From Streptomonospora sp. PA3 (lineage in GTDB: Bacteria > Actinomycetota > Actinomycetes > Streptosporangiales > Streptosporangiaceae), in contig NZ_VTZW01000010.1 in NCBI RefSeq assembly GCF_009728995.1, positions 218,515-282,514 on the forward strand: DNA of 64,000 nucleotides, in the 5' to 3' direction. The notes under the pieces were generated by a model. It was given only the letters and a program-made list of their open reading frames with translations. It ran no database searches and was not told where the DNA came from. This document shows positions 33,362-41,752 of this stretch, piece by piece (position 1 is the first letter of the stretch; each line of letters opens with the position of its first letter). Made by a program: the position numbers and the translations under genes.

Positions 33362-34993
33362 ATGCCGAACCGTAGCCACCCGGCACCGCCCGCCCCGGCC
33401 GGTACGCCGCGTCCGCACCGCGCCGCCTTCCGCGCCGGTTCGGCCGCTCTGGCCACCGCCGCGACCGCCGCCCTGCTGGCCGCCGGGGCCTCGCCCGCGG
33501 CCGCCGGGACCGCCGCCGGCGTCGCCGACCTGCGCTCTGACATCGACGCCCTGCTCGCCGACCCCCGGCTCGAAGGGGCCTCCTCGGGCGTCTTCGTGCG
33601 CAGCCTCAGCCGCGGCGACGTGCTCTACCGCAGCAACGCCCGCACCGAACTCGTGCCGGCCTCCAACGCCAAGCTGCTCACCTCGGCGGCGGCGATGGAG
33701 GTGCTGGGGCCCGACTACCGGTTCACCACCACCGTGTCGGCCGGCGAGGACCCCGGCGACGGCGTCGTCGACGGCGACCTCTACCTCGTCGGCACCGGCG
33801 ACCCCACGCTCACCGCCGACGCCGTCGACGACCTGGCCGCCGAGGTGGCCTCCTCCGGCGTCAACGAGGTCACCGGCGACCTGCTCGCCGACGACACCTG
33901 GTTCGACGACCAGCGCTACTCCCCCGCCTGGGCCCCCGCCGACCGGCCCTACTACTACGCCGCGCAGATCTCGGCGCTCACGCTGGCGGCCAACTCCGAC
34001 TACGACACCGGCGTGGTCGACGTCGACGCCGCCCCCGGCGCCGCTGCCGGCGACCCCGTCGACGTCACCCTGCACCCGATGACCGCCAACCTCGACCTGG
34101 TCAACCGGGGCGCGACAGGCGCCCCCGGCAGCGAATCCACCTTCGGCGTGGACCGCGCACCGGGCACCAACGAGTTCACCGCCCGCGGCACGCTGCCGAG
34201 TGGCACCGCCTACTCCACGCTGCGCACCGTCCACGAGCCCACCGACCACGCCGCCCACCTCTTCGCCGCATCCCTGCGCGAGCACGGCGTGAAGGTGTCC
34301 GGCGAGGTGGGCCGCGGCACCGCGCCGCCGTGGGCCGACCCCGTCGCCGAGCGCTCCTCGATGGAGCTGGGCGAGCTGCTGGTCCCCTTCATGAAGCTGT
34401 CCAACAACGGCCACGCCGAGATCCTGACGAAGGCGATGGGGCGCGAGGCCCTCGGCCGGGGCAGCTGGGACGCCGGCACCGCGGTGGCCACCCTGGCGCT
34501 GCACCGGCTCGGTGTCAGCACCCACGACGTGGAGCTGGTCGACGGCTCCGGCCTGGCGCGCGCCGACCGGCTGAGCCCCGCCACGGCCGTCCGGCTGCTT
34601 GAGCGCGTCCGCCGCCGGCCCTGGTTCGACACCTGGCAGGAGGCGCTGCCGCTGGCCGGAGCCACCGACCGCATGGTCGGAGGCACGCTGTCGCGGCGCA
34701 TGCGCGACACCCCGGCCGCGGGCAACGTGCGCGCCAAGACCGGCACCCTCACCGGCGTCAGCGCGCTGTCGGGGTATGTGACCGCCGCCGACGGCGAGCT
34801 GCTGGTGTTCTCGATCATCAACAACGGCTACGAGGGCGGCGCACCGCGCGGGATCCAGGATGCGATCGCCGTGCGCCTGGCCGAGTTCACCCGCGCACAC
34901 CCCGCGCCGGTCGCACAGGCGATGGCCGCCGAGCGCGTCGCGCCGCACGCGCCGGAGGCCGACCTGGAGTGCACCTGGGCGGGCACCTGCTGA
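33362..34993 (+). CDS. dacB: D-alanyl-D-alanine carboxypeptidase/endopeptidase, PBP4 type (S13)
   Basis: A 543-residue class C low-molecular-weight penicillin-binding protein that trims or opens peptidoglycan crosslinks. A signal peptide ends near ASPAAAG (about 43-49). The three active-site motifs are S101-N-A-K104, SNN in MKLSNNGHAE (about 367-376), and KTG in RAKTGTLTG. DacB proteins carry a large insert between the first two motifs, present here. TAGGTT ends eight bases before the ATG, with TTTCGC 17 bp upstream of it, so the mRNA is probably leaderless. The C-terminus ends with an unusual CTWAGTC pair of cysteines. Confidence 0.92.
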   Translation: MPNRSHPAPPAPAGTPRPHRAAFRAGSAALATAATAALLAAGASPAAAGTAAGVADLRSDIDALLADPRLEGASSGVFVRSLSRGDVLYRSNARTELVPASNAKLLTSAAAMEVLGPDYRFTTTVSAGEDPGDGVVDGDLYLVGTGDPTLTADAVDDLAAEVASSGVNEVTGDLLADDTWFDDQRYSPAWAPADRPYYYAAQISALTLAANSDYDTGVVDVDAAPGAAAGDPVDVTLHPMTANLDLVNRGATGAPGSESTFGVDRAPGTNEFTARGTLPSGTAYSTLRTVHEPTDHAAHLFAASLREHGVKVSGEVGRGTAPPWADPVAERSSMELGELLVPFMKLSNNGHAEILTKAMGREALGRGSWDAGTAVATLALHRLGVSTHDVELVDGSGLARADRLSPATAVRLLERVRRRPWFDTWQEALPLAGATDRMVGGTLSRRMRDTPAAGNVRAKTGTLTGVSALSGYVTAADGELLVFSIINNGYEGGAPRGIQDAIAVRLAEFTRAHPAPVAQAMAAERVAPHAPEADLECTWAGTC

Positions 34994-35064
34994 CGCGGGC
35001 GCCGGGGGCCGGTCCCGCGCCGCCGGGGCGGTCCGGGCGGATCGCCGCCCTACCCTGGTAGGCG

Positions 35065-36000
35065 ATGGAGACCGCCGCCCCGACGACGGCCGCCGCCCAC
35101 CCCGGCGGCCTCGACGTGCTCGACCCCGCCGCCTGGCGCGAGCGCGAGCGGCGCCACCACGAGAGGGTCGACGCACTGCTGGCCGACCACCTCGACCGGC
35201 GCCGCCGCGGAGTCGCGCACCCGGTGGAGGACTTCCTGTTCACCTACTACAGCCACCGGCCCGCCCAGCTGCGGCGCTGGCACCCCGGCCCCGGCGTGCT
35301 GCTGACCGAAGCCGCGGACGACCCGCCGGCCGGCGACTGGTACCGCCGGGCCGAAGCCGCCGACACCGCCGGGCGCACCGTGCGCGGCACGACGCTGGAC
35401 CTCACCGCGTTCGCCGCCAAGCGCGGCGCGACGGTGGATTTCGTGCGCGCGCTGCTGAGCGCCGTGCAGCGGCGGCCCGCCCACCTGGGCTGCTTCGGGC
35501 TGCACGAGTGGGCCATGGTCTACCGGCTGCCGCCCGAGGAGGTGCGCCACTCCCAGGTGCCGCTGCGGCTGGGCGCCGAAGGCACCGACCGCGTCGTGGA
35601 ATCGCACCGGATCCGCTGCTCCCACTTCGACGCCTTCCGGTTCTTCACCGACGCCGCACGCCCGCGCAACCGGCTTCAGCCCACCCGCGAGTCCCAGGCC
35701 GACCTGGACCAGCCGGGCTGCCTGCACGCGAACATGGACCTGTACAAGTGGGCCTACAAGCTCTCGCCCGGCGTACCCGGCGAGCTGGTGGCCGACTGCT
35801 TCGAACTGGCCCGCGACATCCGCGAGCTGGACATGCGCGCCTCCCCCTACGACCTTCGCGACCACGGCTACGAGCCGGTCGAGATCGAGACGCCGGAGGG
35901 CAAGGCCGCCTACGTCGAGGCGCAGCGCGTGTTCGCCGAGCGCGCCCGCGGGCTGCGCGAGCGGCTGCTGGAGGTCTGCGACCGGCTCGCCGCGGGCTGA
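35065..36000 (+). CDS. Actinobacterial conserved protein usually annotated 3-methyladenine DNA glycosylase
   Basis: A 311-residue soluble protein with strongly conserved-looking blocks: HPVEDFLFTYYSHRPAQLRRWHPG near 52-75, GLHEWAMVYR, SHRIRCSHFDAFRFFT and CLHANMDLYKWAYKL. Related actinobacterial proteins are commonly labelled 3-methyladenine DNA glycosylase, but I see no helix-hairpin-helix or other known glycosylase motif, so that function is not supported by sequence alone. The several His and Asp residues in these blocks suggest a metal- or nucleotide-binding enzyme. TACCCT ends eight bases before ATG 35065, again suggesting a leaderless mRNA. Confidence 0.72.
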   Translation: METAAPTTAAAHPGGLDVLDPAAWRERERRHHERVDALLADHLDRRRRGVAHPVEDFLFTYYSHRPAQLRRWHPGPGVLLTEAADDPPAGDWYRRAEAADTAGRTVRGTTLDLTAFAAKRGATVDFVRALLSAVQRRPAHLGCFGLHEWAMVYRLPPEEVRHSQVPLRLGAEGTDRVVESHRIRCSHFDAFRFFTDAARPRNRLQPTRESQADLDQPGCLHANMDLYKWAYKLSPGVPGELVADCFELARDIRELDMRASPYDLRDHGYEPVEIETPEGKAAYVEAQRVFAERARGLRERLLEVCDRLAAG

Positions 36001-36032
36001 GCCGAGCCCGCGGCGCGGGAGTCCGGCGGGCC

Positions 36033-36050
36033 GCTCCCGGCGCCGGGAGC
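36033..36050 (+). terminator. Palindromic terminator after glycosylase-like gene
   Basis: GCTCCCGGCGCCGGGAGC is a perfect 18-bp palindrome, 33 bp past the stop codon. Confidence 0.5.
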
Positions 36051-36080
36051 GTCGTGGTTAAGAAGCCGGTCACCACAGAC

Positions 36081-36845
36081 GCCGAGCGCACGGCGCACTT
36101 TTGCGGCGGAGGCCCGCCACCGGTGGCACGGTCTCGCCTAAGAAGTCCGGCGTGCGCTCGGCGGCCAGGAACACTTGACCGCGAAGCGTCTCCGTTGGGG
36201 TGGTGGCGGGCCGGCGGGCGGGCCGCGCTACGCGAACCGCGCCCATTGCCGCAACCCCGATCGTGGCCGCCCCACGTGGTACCCGGTGGGTTCCTCTGCC
36301 CTGGCGACCGGAGGAACCCCCCGGGGACCACCCAGGGCGGACACCACAGCGGCTGCGGCAATGGGGCTGAGATGCGCGAAGCGCCGCGCGCCAGCTTGCC
36401 GCCGAGCGCACGGAACCCCTTCACACCCGAGCCGCGCCACCAGTGGCACGGTCCCATCTGGCAGGTTCAGCGTGCGCTCGGCGGCAAGCTGCGACCGCGC
36501 TACGCGAACCGCGCCCATTGCCGCAACCCCGATCGTGGCCGCCCCACGTGGTACCCGGGGGGTTCCTCTGCCCTGGCGACCGGAGGAACCCCCCGGGGAC
36601 CACCCAGGGCGGGCACCACAGCGGCTGCGGCAATGGGGCTGAGATGCGCGAAGCGCCGCGCGCCAGCTTGCCGCCGAGCGCACGGAACACCTTCACACCC
36701 GAGCCGCGCCACCAGTGGCACGGTCCCATCTGGCAGGTTCAGCGTGCGCTCGGCGGCAAGCTGCGACCGCGCTACGCGAACCGCGCCCATTGCCGCAACC
36801 CCGATGGCGGCCGCCCCAGGTGGCACCCGGTGGGTTCTTGGAAAG
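36081..36845. repeat. Tandem 272-bp repeat with long inverted arms
   Basis: About 870 bp (36001-36873) lack genes and are filled by this array. GCCCATTGCCGCAACC recurs at 36241, 36513 and 36785, exactly 272 bp apart. Each full unit has two dyads. One is a 21-bp perfect stem with a 58-nt loop (36392-36412 with 36471-36491 in the first full copy). The other is a longer imperfect stem-loop whose arms begin CCCATTGCCGCA and end TGCGGCAATGGG. A diverged leading copy has a 12-bp stem (36081-36092 with 36151-36162) and an extra module, 36181-36220. The third copy is cut off at about 36840. Overlying open frames simply translate the repeat. Confidence 0.88.
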
Positions 36846-36873
36846 CCGCACCCCCGCCGTTCTTGAACGCGAC

Positions 36874-38499
36874 CTAGCCGTAAACGGTCAGCAGGGAGTG
36901 CGCCGCGGTCGCCGCCAGCGCGCCCGAGGCCGCCAACGACAGGATGAAGCAGGCGACGTGCAGCCACCGCCACCGCCCCGCCTCGGTGGCCAGACGCGGC
37001 CAGAACCACACGCCGACCGCGGCCGCCGCGGCGACCGCCCCGACCGCCGCCGCCCACAGCGCCGGCGGCGTGGCGACCCAGTCGCCGACCATCAGCCCGG
37101 CCAGCAGCAGCGCGGACGCCCCCGCCGTCATCGACACCACACGCAGCCGGTCCAGCGGGCGCTGCCCCACCAGGGTGCGCCGGCGCAGCATGAGGGCGAG
37201 CGGGAGCACCGCGGGCAGCAGCACGAACGGCAGAGTGGTCGCCAGCGCCAGGGCCGTCGAGGGCACGGTCGGCGACTCGGCCATGGGGGGCACATCGGGT
37301 GCGCCCAGCAGGCGCGGCCCGATGTAGGATGCGTCGGCGGTGAAGCTGTTGGAGAGCACGATCGCGCCGTGGTCGCCCTGGAAGCCGATGAAGGCACTGG
37401 ACCCGTAGGTCGCGCCGCTGTGCTGCACCACTTCCACGCCGTCGCCGAAGTCGGTGGTGAGCCAGCCCAGTCCGATGCGGGTCTCCGGCACCGGGCCGTC
37501 GCGGGCCGGCTCGATGGCCGCCATCCCCGGCGCGGTGCCGTCCATGACCGCGCGCAGGAACCGCTCGAGATCGGCCGTGGTGGTCCAGGTGCCGATGCCC
37601 ACCGGCAGGTAGTGCTCGGCCTTCCACGGTTGCACGCGCTTGCCCGGCGTCGCGTGCGGCAGCGCGGCCCCCTCGGGCAGCCCTTCGAGATCGGCGCCGC
37701 GCATGACGGTGTCGTCCATGCCCAGCGGGGCGAAGACGCGCTCGCGCACCAGCCGCGGGAACGGGATACCGGTCTCCTCGGCCAGGGCGGCGCCCAGGAC
37801 CGCGTAGCCGAAGTTGGAGTAGCTCCACTCCGGGCCGCCCCGGGCCGGCACGACCGCGGCCAGCGACTCCTCGATCGGCGGAAGTCCCCGGTAGGGATCG
37901 GTGAGGGTGAAGGGGGTGAGCACGCCGGCGGCCATCCCCGCGGGGGGAATGCGCGGCAGGCCCGAGCGGTGGGTCGCCAGCTCCTCCAGGGTGATCGCGG
38001 CCGTCCTCGGCGAGGCGAACTCGATGTGGCCGAAGACCTCGCCCAGCGTGCGGTCCAGGGAGGTCTCGCCATCGGCCGCGAGGTCGGCCAGGGTCATCGC
38101 GGTGAAGACCTTGAACACCGATCCCGTCTCGAACGGCGTCTGCGCGGTCATCGCGGAGCCGCCGCCGGTCGTGCCGCCCACCAGGCGCCGCGTCTGCTCT
38201 CCGTCGATCTCCAGGACCGAGAGCCCCTGCACGCGGTTCTCGCGCCCTTCGATGCTCGCCGCCACCGAGTCCTGGACCCCGGGATCGCCCTCGAAGCCGG
38301 GGCCGCCGGCAGGCGGGGGCGGCGTGCCCGGCATGACCGTATAGGCGGCCACCGCCGCCGCGGCACCGATCGCTGCGGCCACCGCCCACACGCGGCCCGG
38401 CGCGCGCGGAGGCAGTGGGCGCCGGGGGCGTCGCCGGGGCGTGTCGGACGGAGACCGGGGGTGCGCCGCGGGCGGGGCCGCGGAGGGATCGCTGTGCAT
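36874..38499 (-). CDS. Beta-lactamase-like serine hydrolase with C-terminal membrane domain
   Basis: A 541-residue class C beta-lactamase/PBP-fold protein. A cytoplasmic Pro/Arg-rich tail (1-35) and one membrane helix (about 37-56) are followed by an extracellular domain with S127-V-F-K130, YSN in EWSYSNFGYAVLG and HSG in VVQHSGATYG as the KTG equivalent. Four hydrophobic segments form the last 150 residues. Such proteins are usually peptidases or esterases on D-amino acid or ester substrates rather than true lactamases. ATG 38499 is the first in frame. No operon partner; a diverging membrane protein gene lies 184 bp away. Confidence 0.82.
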   Translation of the reverse strand: MHSDPSAAPPAAHPRSPSDTPRRRPRRPLPPRAPGRVWAVAAAIGAAAAVAAYTVMPGTPPPPAGGPGFEGDPGVQDSVAASIEGRENRVQGLSVLEIDGEQTRRLVGGTTGGGSAMTAQTPFETGSVFKVFTAMTLADLAADGETSLDRTLGEVFGHIEFASPRTAAITLEELATHRSGLPRIPPAGMAAGVLTPFTLTDPYRGLPPIEESLAAVVPARGGPEWSYSNFGYAVLGAALAEETGIPFPRLVRERVFAPLGMDDTVMRGADLEGLPEGAALPHATPGKRVQPWKAEHYLPVGIGTWTTTADLERFLRAVMDGTAPGMAAIEPARDGPVPETRIGLGWLTTDFGDGVEVVQHSGATYGSSAFIGFQGDHGAIVLSNSFTADASYIGPRLLGAPDVPPMAESPTVPSTALALATTLPFVLLPAVLPLALMLRRRTLVGQRPLDRLRVVSMTAGASALLLAGLMVGDWVATPPALWAAAVGAVAAAAAVGVWFWPRLATEAGRWRWLHVACFILSLAASGALAATAAHSLLTVYG

Positions 38500-38683
38500 G
38501 CCCCCAGACTCGCCGAGCCCCGCACGCGCGCTGTAGTCGGCGATGTCAGGGATCGGCCATGACAGGTGTCATGCTCCGGGGCGGCCCCGGCTCGCCCGCG
38601 AGCGGGCCGTCCGCGACAATGGCCGGGCCCCGGCCCGCTCCGCGGCGGGAACCGAAGCGACCACCACGACCGTCGGAAGCGCT

Positions 38684-39532
38684 ATGACACCCCCTTCTCC
38701 CGAGCCCCCGGCTTCGCCGCAGTCCGTCCCGTTCCGGCCGCAGCAGGGCCGCGGTATCGCGGTGGCCGTCATGTCGGCGGTCTCCCTGCTGGGCGTCGGC
38801 GTCGTCGTCCTGGTCGTGATCATGGCCCAGGGCCTGTCCGTGCCGAGCCTGCCGGACATGCCCGCCGCCGGCGGCGGTGGGGACGACGGAGACGGCGGCG
38901 CATCCGCGAGCCCCGAGCCCTCGCCGGTGGCCATCAGCACACCGACCGCCGACGCCTCCGAGGCGCTGGTCCCCGCCATCACCGCGGGCTGGAAGGGCGT
39001 CGCCGTCGAGGAGCACGGCGTCGCCTACGACGTTCCCGAGACCTGGTTCGCGGAGCCGCCGAGCGTGGTGACCGGGTTCACCGGCGACGGCGACTCCGAC
39101 GGGGTCATGATGGGCGGCAGCGCCGTCTACGGCGCCCGGCAGGGCCCCTGCTACAGCTACCCGCCCGACCCCGGCCGCAGCGGGATCGCGACGGTGGAGG
39201 GGGCGGCAGACACCGCGCAGACCGCTCTGGGGACCGCGAAGAAGTGGGCCCGGCTGGGCTACAGCAACGAGAACGGCGCGGCCGAGCTGTCCGCCGGCCC
39301 GGTCGTCGCCTTCGCCGCCAACGGCCTGACCGGCCACCAGGTCACCGTCAAGGTCCAGGCGCCCGAGTACGACTGCTACCCCAGGCAGGCGGTGGTACGG
39401 GTGGTGTCGTTCCTCTCGCCCGCGGGCGGCGCCGTCTACAACTTCATCGCCTTCGCCGACGTCAGCGGACCGCTGGCGCCCGACAGCGGCGTCCTCGACA
39501 CGATGGCGGCCTCCCTCCGCCCGATGTACTAG
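38684..39532 (+). CDS. Single-pass membrane protein with extracellular domain, unknown function
   Basis: A 282-residue protein: a short Pro-rich cytoplasmic tail, one membrane helix (about 23-47, IAVAVMSAVSLLGVGVVVLV), a Gly/Asp/Ser-rich spacer, then a roughly 190-residue extracytoplasmic domain beginning AITAGWKGVAVEEHG. The domain has a YDVPETW block typical of actinobacterial secreted proteins of unknown role and two cysteines (GPCYSYPP and YDCYPRQ) that may pair. ATG 38684 is preceded by GGAAG; longer starts add non-membrane Arg-rich sequence. I do not recognise a characterised family. Confidence 0.65.
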   Translation: MTPPSPEPPASPQSVPFRPQQGRGIAVAVMSAVSLLGVGVVVLVVIMAQGLSVPSLPDMPAAGGGGDDGDGGASASPEPSPVAISTPTADASEALVPAITAGWKGVAVEEHGVAYDVPETWFAEPPSVVTGFTGDGDSDGVMMGGSAVYGARQGPCYSYPPDPGRSGIATVEGAADTAQTALGTAKKWARLGYSNENGAAELSAGPVVAFAANGLTGHQVTVKVQAPEYDCYPRQAVVRVVSFLSPAGGAVYNFIAFADVSGPLAPDSGVLDTMAASLRPMY

Positions 39533-39544
39533 GCCGCATCGCGG

Positions 39545-39610
39545 GCCGCCCCGCCGGGGCGGCACCGGCCCCGCGCGGCGGCGCTGCCATCGCCGTCCGC
39601 GGGGCCGGTG
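39545..39610. terminator. Bidirectional double-hairpin terminator
   Basis: Two perfect stems lie between convergent genes: 39545-39552 with 39556-39563 (8 bp) and 39563-39575 with 39598-39610 (13 bp). Confidence 0.65.
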
Positions 39611-39644
39611 GACCGTGTGCGGCGCGGGGCGCCGCGGCGCGTGC

Positions 39645-41048
39645 TCAGCCGCGCTTGGCGGCGTGCTCCCGGATGAGCGCGCGGTACCAGTGGTAGCTGT
39701 CCTTGGGTGTGCGCTCCAGGGTGTCGTAGTCGACCCGGACGATGCCGAAGCGGCGGTCGTAGCCGAAGGCCCATTCGAAGTTGTCCATCAGCGACCACAC
39801 GAAGTAGCCGCGCACGTCCACGCCCGCCTCGATCGCCGCGGCGACCGCCAGGAGGTGCTCGCGGATGTAGTCGATCCGGTCGCTGTCGTGGACCCGGGCG
39901 CCGGTGCGGTCCTCGTCCGCCTCCGCCGAGCCGTTCTCCGTGATGAGGATGGGAGGCAGGTTCGGGTAGCGGCGGTGGACGTCGACCAGCAGGTCGGTGA
40001 AGGACTCGGGCACCACGGGCCAGCCCATCTGCGTGTGCCGGACACCGTCGAAGGGCACGTCGGCCACGCGGATGTCGGCCGCGGTGCGCCGTGCCGGGTC
40101 CGGCTCGTCGTGGGGCGCGTCCTTGAGCTTGCCCGGCCGGTAGTAGTTGATGCCGAGGAAGTCCAGGGGCCGGCCGATGATCTCCAGGTCGCCCTCGCGG
40201 CGGTAGGAGCCGTCCGCGAGCTCGCCCCAGGTCTCCTGCTCGTTGTGCGGATAGCGGCCGCCCAGCAGCGGGTCCAGCCAGACCCGGTTGTGCATCGTCT
40301 CGGCGCGGTCCACGGCCGCGTGGTCCTCGGCGGAGTCGGTGGCCGGGATCAGCCGGTCCAGGTTCAGCGTGATGCCGACCTCGGCGCTGCGGCCGTGCTC
40401 GACCGCCGAGGCCCGCAGCTCGTGCGTAGCCAGGCCGTGGGCCAGCAGCAGGTGGTGCGCGGTGGCCAGCGCGGGGGTGCCCTCGCGGGTGCCGGGGGCG
40501 TGGCGGCCGATGGCGTGGCCGATGAACGCCGAGCAGAACGGCTCGTTGAGCGTGATCCACCTGGTCACCCGGTCGCCGAGGCGGTCGGCGGCGATGCGGG
40601 CGTACTCCGCGAAAGCCTCCGCGGTGCCGCGGACGCGCCAGCCGCCCTCGTCCTCCAGCGCCTGGGGCAGGTCCCAGTGGTAGAGGGTCGCGACGGGCTC
40701 GATGCCCGCGCCCAGCAGCTCGTCGACCAGGCGATCGTAGAAGGCCAGCCCCTCGGCGTTGGCGGGCCCCCTGCCGGCGGGCAGGATCCGCGGCCAGGCG
40801 ATGGAGAAGCGGTAGGCGTCGACGCCCAGCTCCTCGAGCAGCGCGACGTCCTCGCGGTAGCGGTGGTAGTGGTCGCAGGCGATGTCACCGGTTTCGCCGC
40901 GGTCGACGGCTCCGGGCGTGTGGCTGTAGGTGTCCCAGATGGAGGGGCCGCGGCCACCCTCGTCGACGGCCCCCTCGATCTGGTAGGAGGCCGTGGCGGC
41001 GCCGAACAGGAAATCGGGGGGCAGTTCGGGGAGTCCGTTCGCAGTCAT
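39645..41048 (-). CDS. bglC: GH1 beta-glucosidase
   Basis: A 467-residue family 1 glycoside hydrolase that splits cellobiose and short cello-oligosaccharides to glucose. FLFGAATASYQIEGA opens the TIM barrel; the acid/base is the Glu of TLNEP (about 166) and the nucleophile the Glu of ILITENG (about 364). There is no signal peptide, so it acts inside the cell on imported cellobiose. It resembles Thermobifida BglC, and the perfect CelR-type operator 115 bp upstream supports cellobiose induction. The transporter genes that usually accompany it are absent here. Confidence 0.95.
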   Translation of the reverse strand: MTANGLPELPPDFLFGAATASYQIEGAVDEGGRGPSIWDTYSHTPGAVDRGETGDIACDHYHRYREDVALLEELGVDAYRFSIAWPRILPAGRGPANAEGLAFYDRLVDELLGAGIEPVATLYHWDLPQALEDEGGWRVRGTAEAFAEYARIAADRLGDRVTRWITLNEPFCSAFIGHAIGRHAPGTREGTPALATAHHLLLAHGLATHELRASAVEHGRSAEVGITLNLDRLIPATDSAEDHAAVDRAETMHNRVWLDPLLGGRYPHNEQETWGELADGSYRREGDLEIIGRPLDFLGINYYRPGKLKDAPHDEPDPARRTAADIRVADVPFDGVRHTQMGWPVVPESFTDLLVDVHRRYPNLPPILITENGSAEADEDRTGARVHDSDRIDYIREHLLAVAAAIEAGVDVRGYFVWSLMDNFEWAFGYDRRFGIVRVDYDTLERTPKDSYHWYRALIREHAAKRG

Positions 41049-41162
41049 GGTCGTGTGTCCTCAGTCGTCGTCTGCCCGCCGCGCGGTCGGCGCGGCGGGC
41101 GCGGATCGGGGCGTGCTGTCGCCGCAGCGGGGACGCCGCCGGTGGGCGGGTCCGGAACGCAT

Positions 41163-41176
41163 TGGGAGCGCTCCCA
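41163..41176. promoter_or_regulatory. CelR/CebR operator TGGGAGCGCTCCCA
   Basis: A perfect 14-bp palindrome, extended to 16 bp by flanking T and A. It is identical to the operator bound by Thermobifida fusca CelR, a LacI-family repressor released by cellobiose. It lies 115 bp before the bglC start on the minus strand and about 120 bp before the small lipoprotein frame on the plus strand, so it could control both directions. Confidence 0.88.
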
Positions 41177-41297
41177 AACAGCCAGGAGAGCCGGGATTCC
41201 GGCCGTGGACTCCCGCCCCGCCCTTGCGGTCCCGCACGAGCGGCACGGCCGCCGCGGGGTCGGGCGCGGACCAGGAGGGAGCCGGGAGGGACGCCGG

Positions 41298-41624
41298 ATG
41301 CCGCGACCGCGCACACCGGCACTGCTCGCACTTGCGGCCACGCCCACCCTTCTCGGCTCCTGTGATCGAAAGGCCCAGCAGCGGCCGCCCGGGGGCGGCC
41401 CCGAGCTACTGAACCGATTCACCTTCCCCTGGGATGTTAGGAACGCCCCCGCTGCAGGGTCAATGCCTGATCATGGGATGTGCTGCGAGAACCGCGGCAC
41501 GGGGGGCGACGGCGGCGCCGCGCCGCCCGCCCCGCGGCGCGGCGGTGCGGCACCCGAAGCGGGGCATGGCGGGGCCGTGACAACGGCACGCGGAAAGACA
41601 GCAGCGGTGCGGCGGTCCCGGTGA
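41298..41624 (+). CDS. Possible small lipoprotein or remnant of a sugar-binding lipoprotein
   Basis: A 108-residue frame opening MPRPRTPALLALAATPTLLG, then SC: a short basic n-region, a hydrophobic core and a lipobox (LGSC) with the cysteine at 22. GGGAGGG lies eight bases before ATG 41298. Beyond about residue 55 the sequence is Gly/Ala/Arg-rich and unlike any solute-binding protein. Its place, divergent from bglC behind a CelR box, is where a cellobiose-binding lipoprotein would be expected. It may be the 5' end of a decayed gene, or chance. Confidence 0.3.
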   Translation: MPRPRTPALLALAATPTLLGSCDRKAQQRPPGGGPELLNRFTFPWDVRNAPAAGSMPDHGMCCENRGTGGDGGAAPPAPRRGGAAPEAGHGGAVTTARGKTAAVRRSR

Positions 41625-41632
41625 TCACCGGG
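41617..41632. promoter_or_regulatory. Palindrome CCCGGTGATCACCGGG
   Basis: A perfect 16-bp dyad 120 bp before the HsdR-N-like gene. It could be an operator; it is compact enough that a terminator role is less likely. Confidence 0.3.
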
Positions 41633-41752
41633 GCGGTCCTCCGGCACGGCCCCGCTTTGCCAAGATCACCGGCGGCGGTTATCGTTCCCCTTCGGCGGTC
41701 ATCACCCCGGCTGATGCTCGGGCCGGCGAACACGGAACGGGAACGGCACCCC

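Larger units (their letters stand above)
41049..41752. other. Intergenic region upstream of bglC
   Basis: About 700 bp. It contains the CelR-type operator, a possible small lipoprotein frame (41298-41624), and a 16-bp palindrome CCCGGTGATCACCGGG at 41617-41632. Otherwise nothing is recognised. Confidence 0.5.

Noticed and set aside
35065..36000. Firm assignment as DNA glycosylase
   Set aside because: No glycosylase fold motif is visible; the name rests on database habit only.
36175..36877. Several open frames in the repeat array
   Set aside because: They repeat the same translated segments in each 272-bp unit and exist on both strands; they are translations of a repeat.
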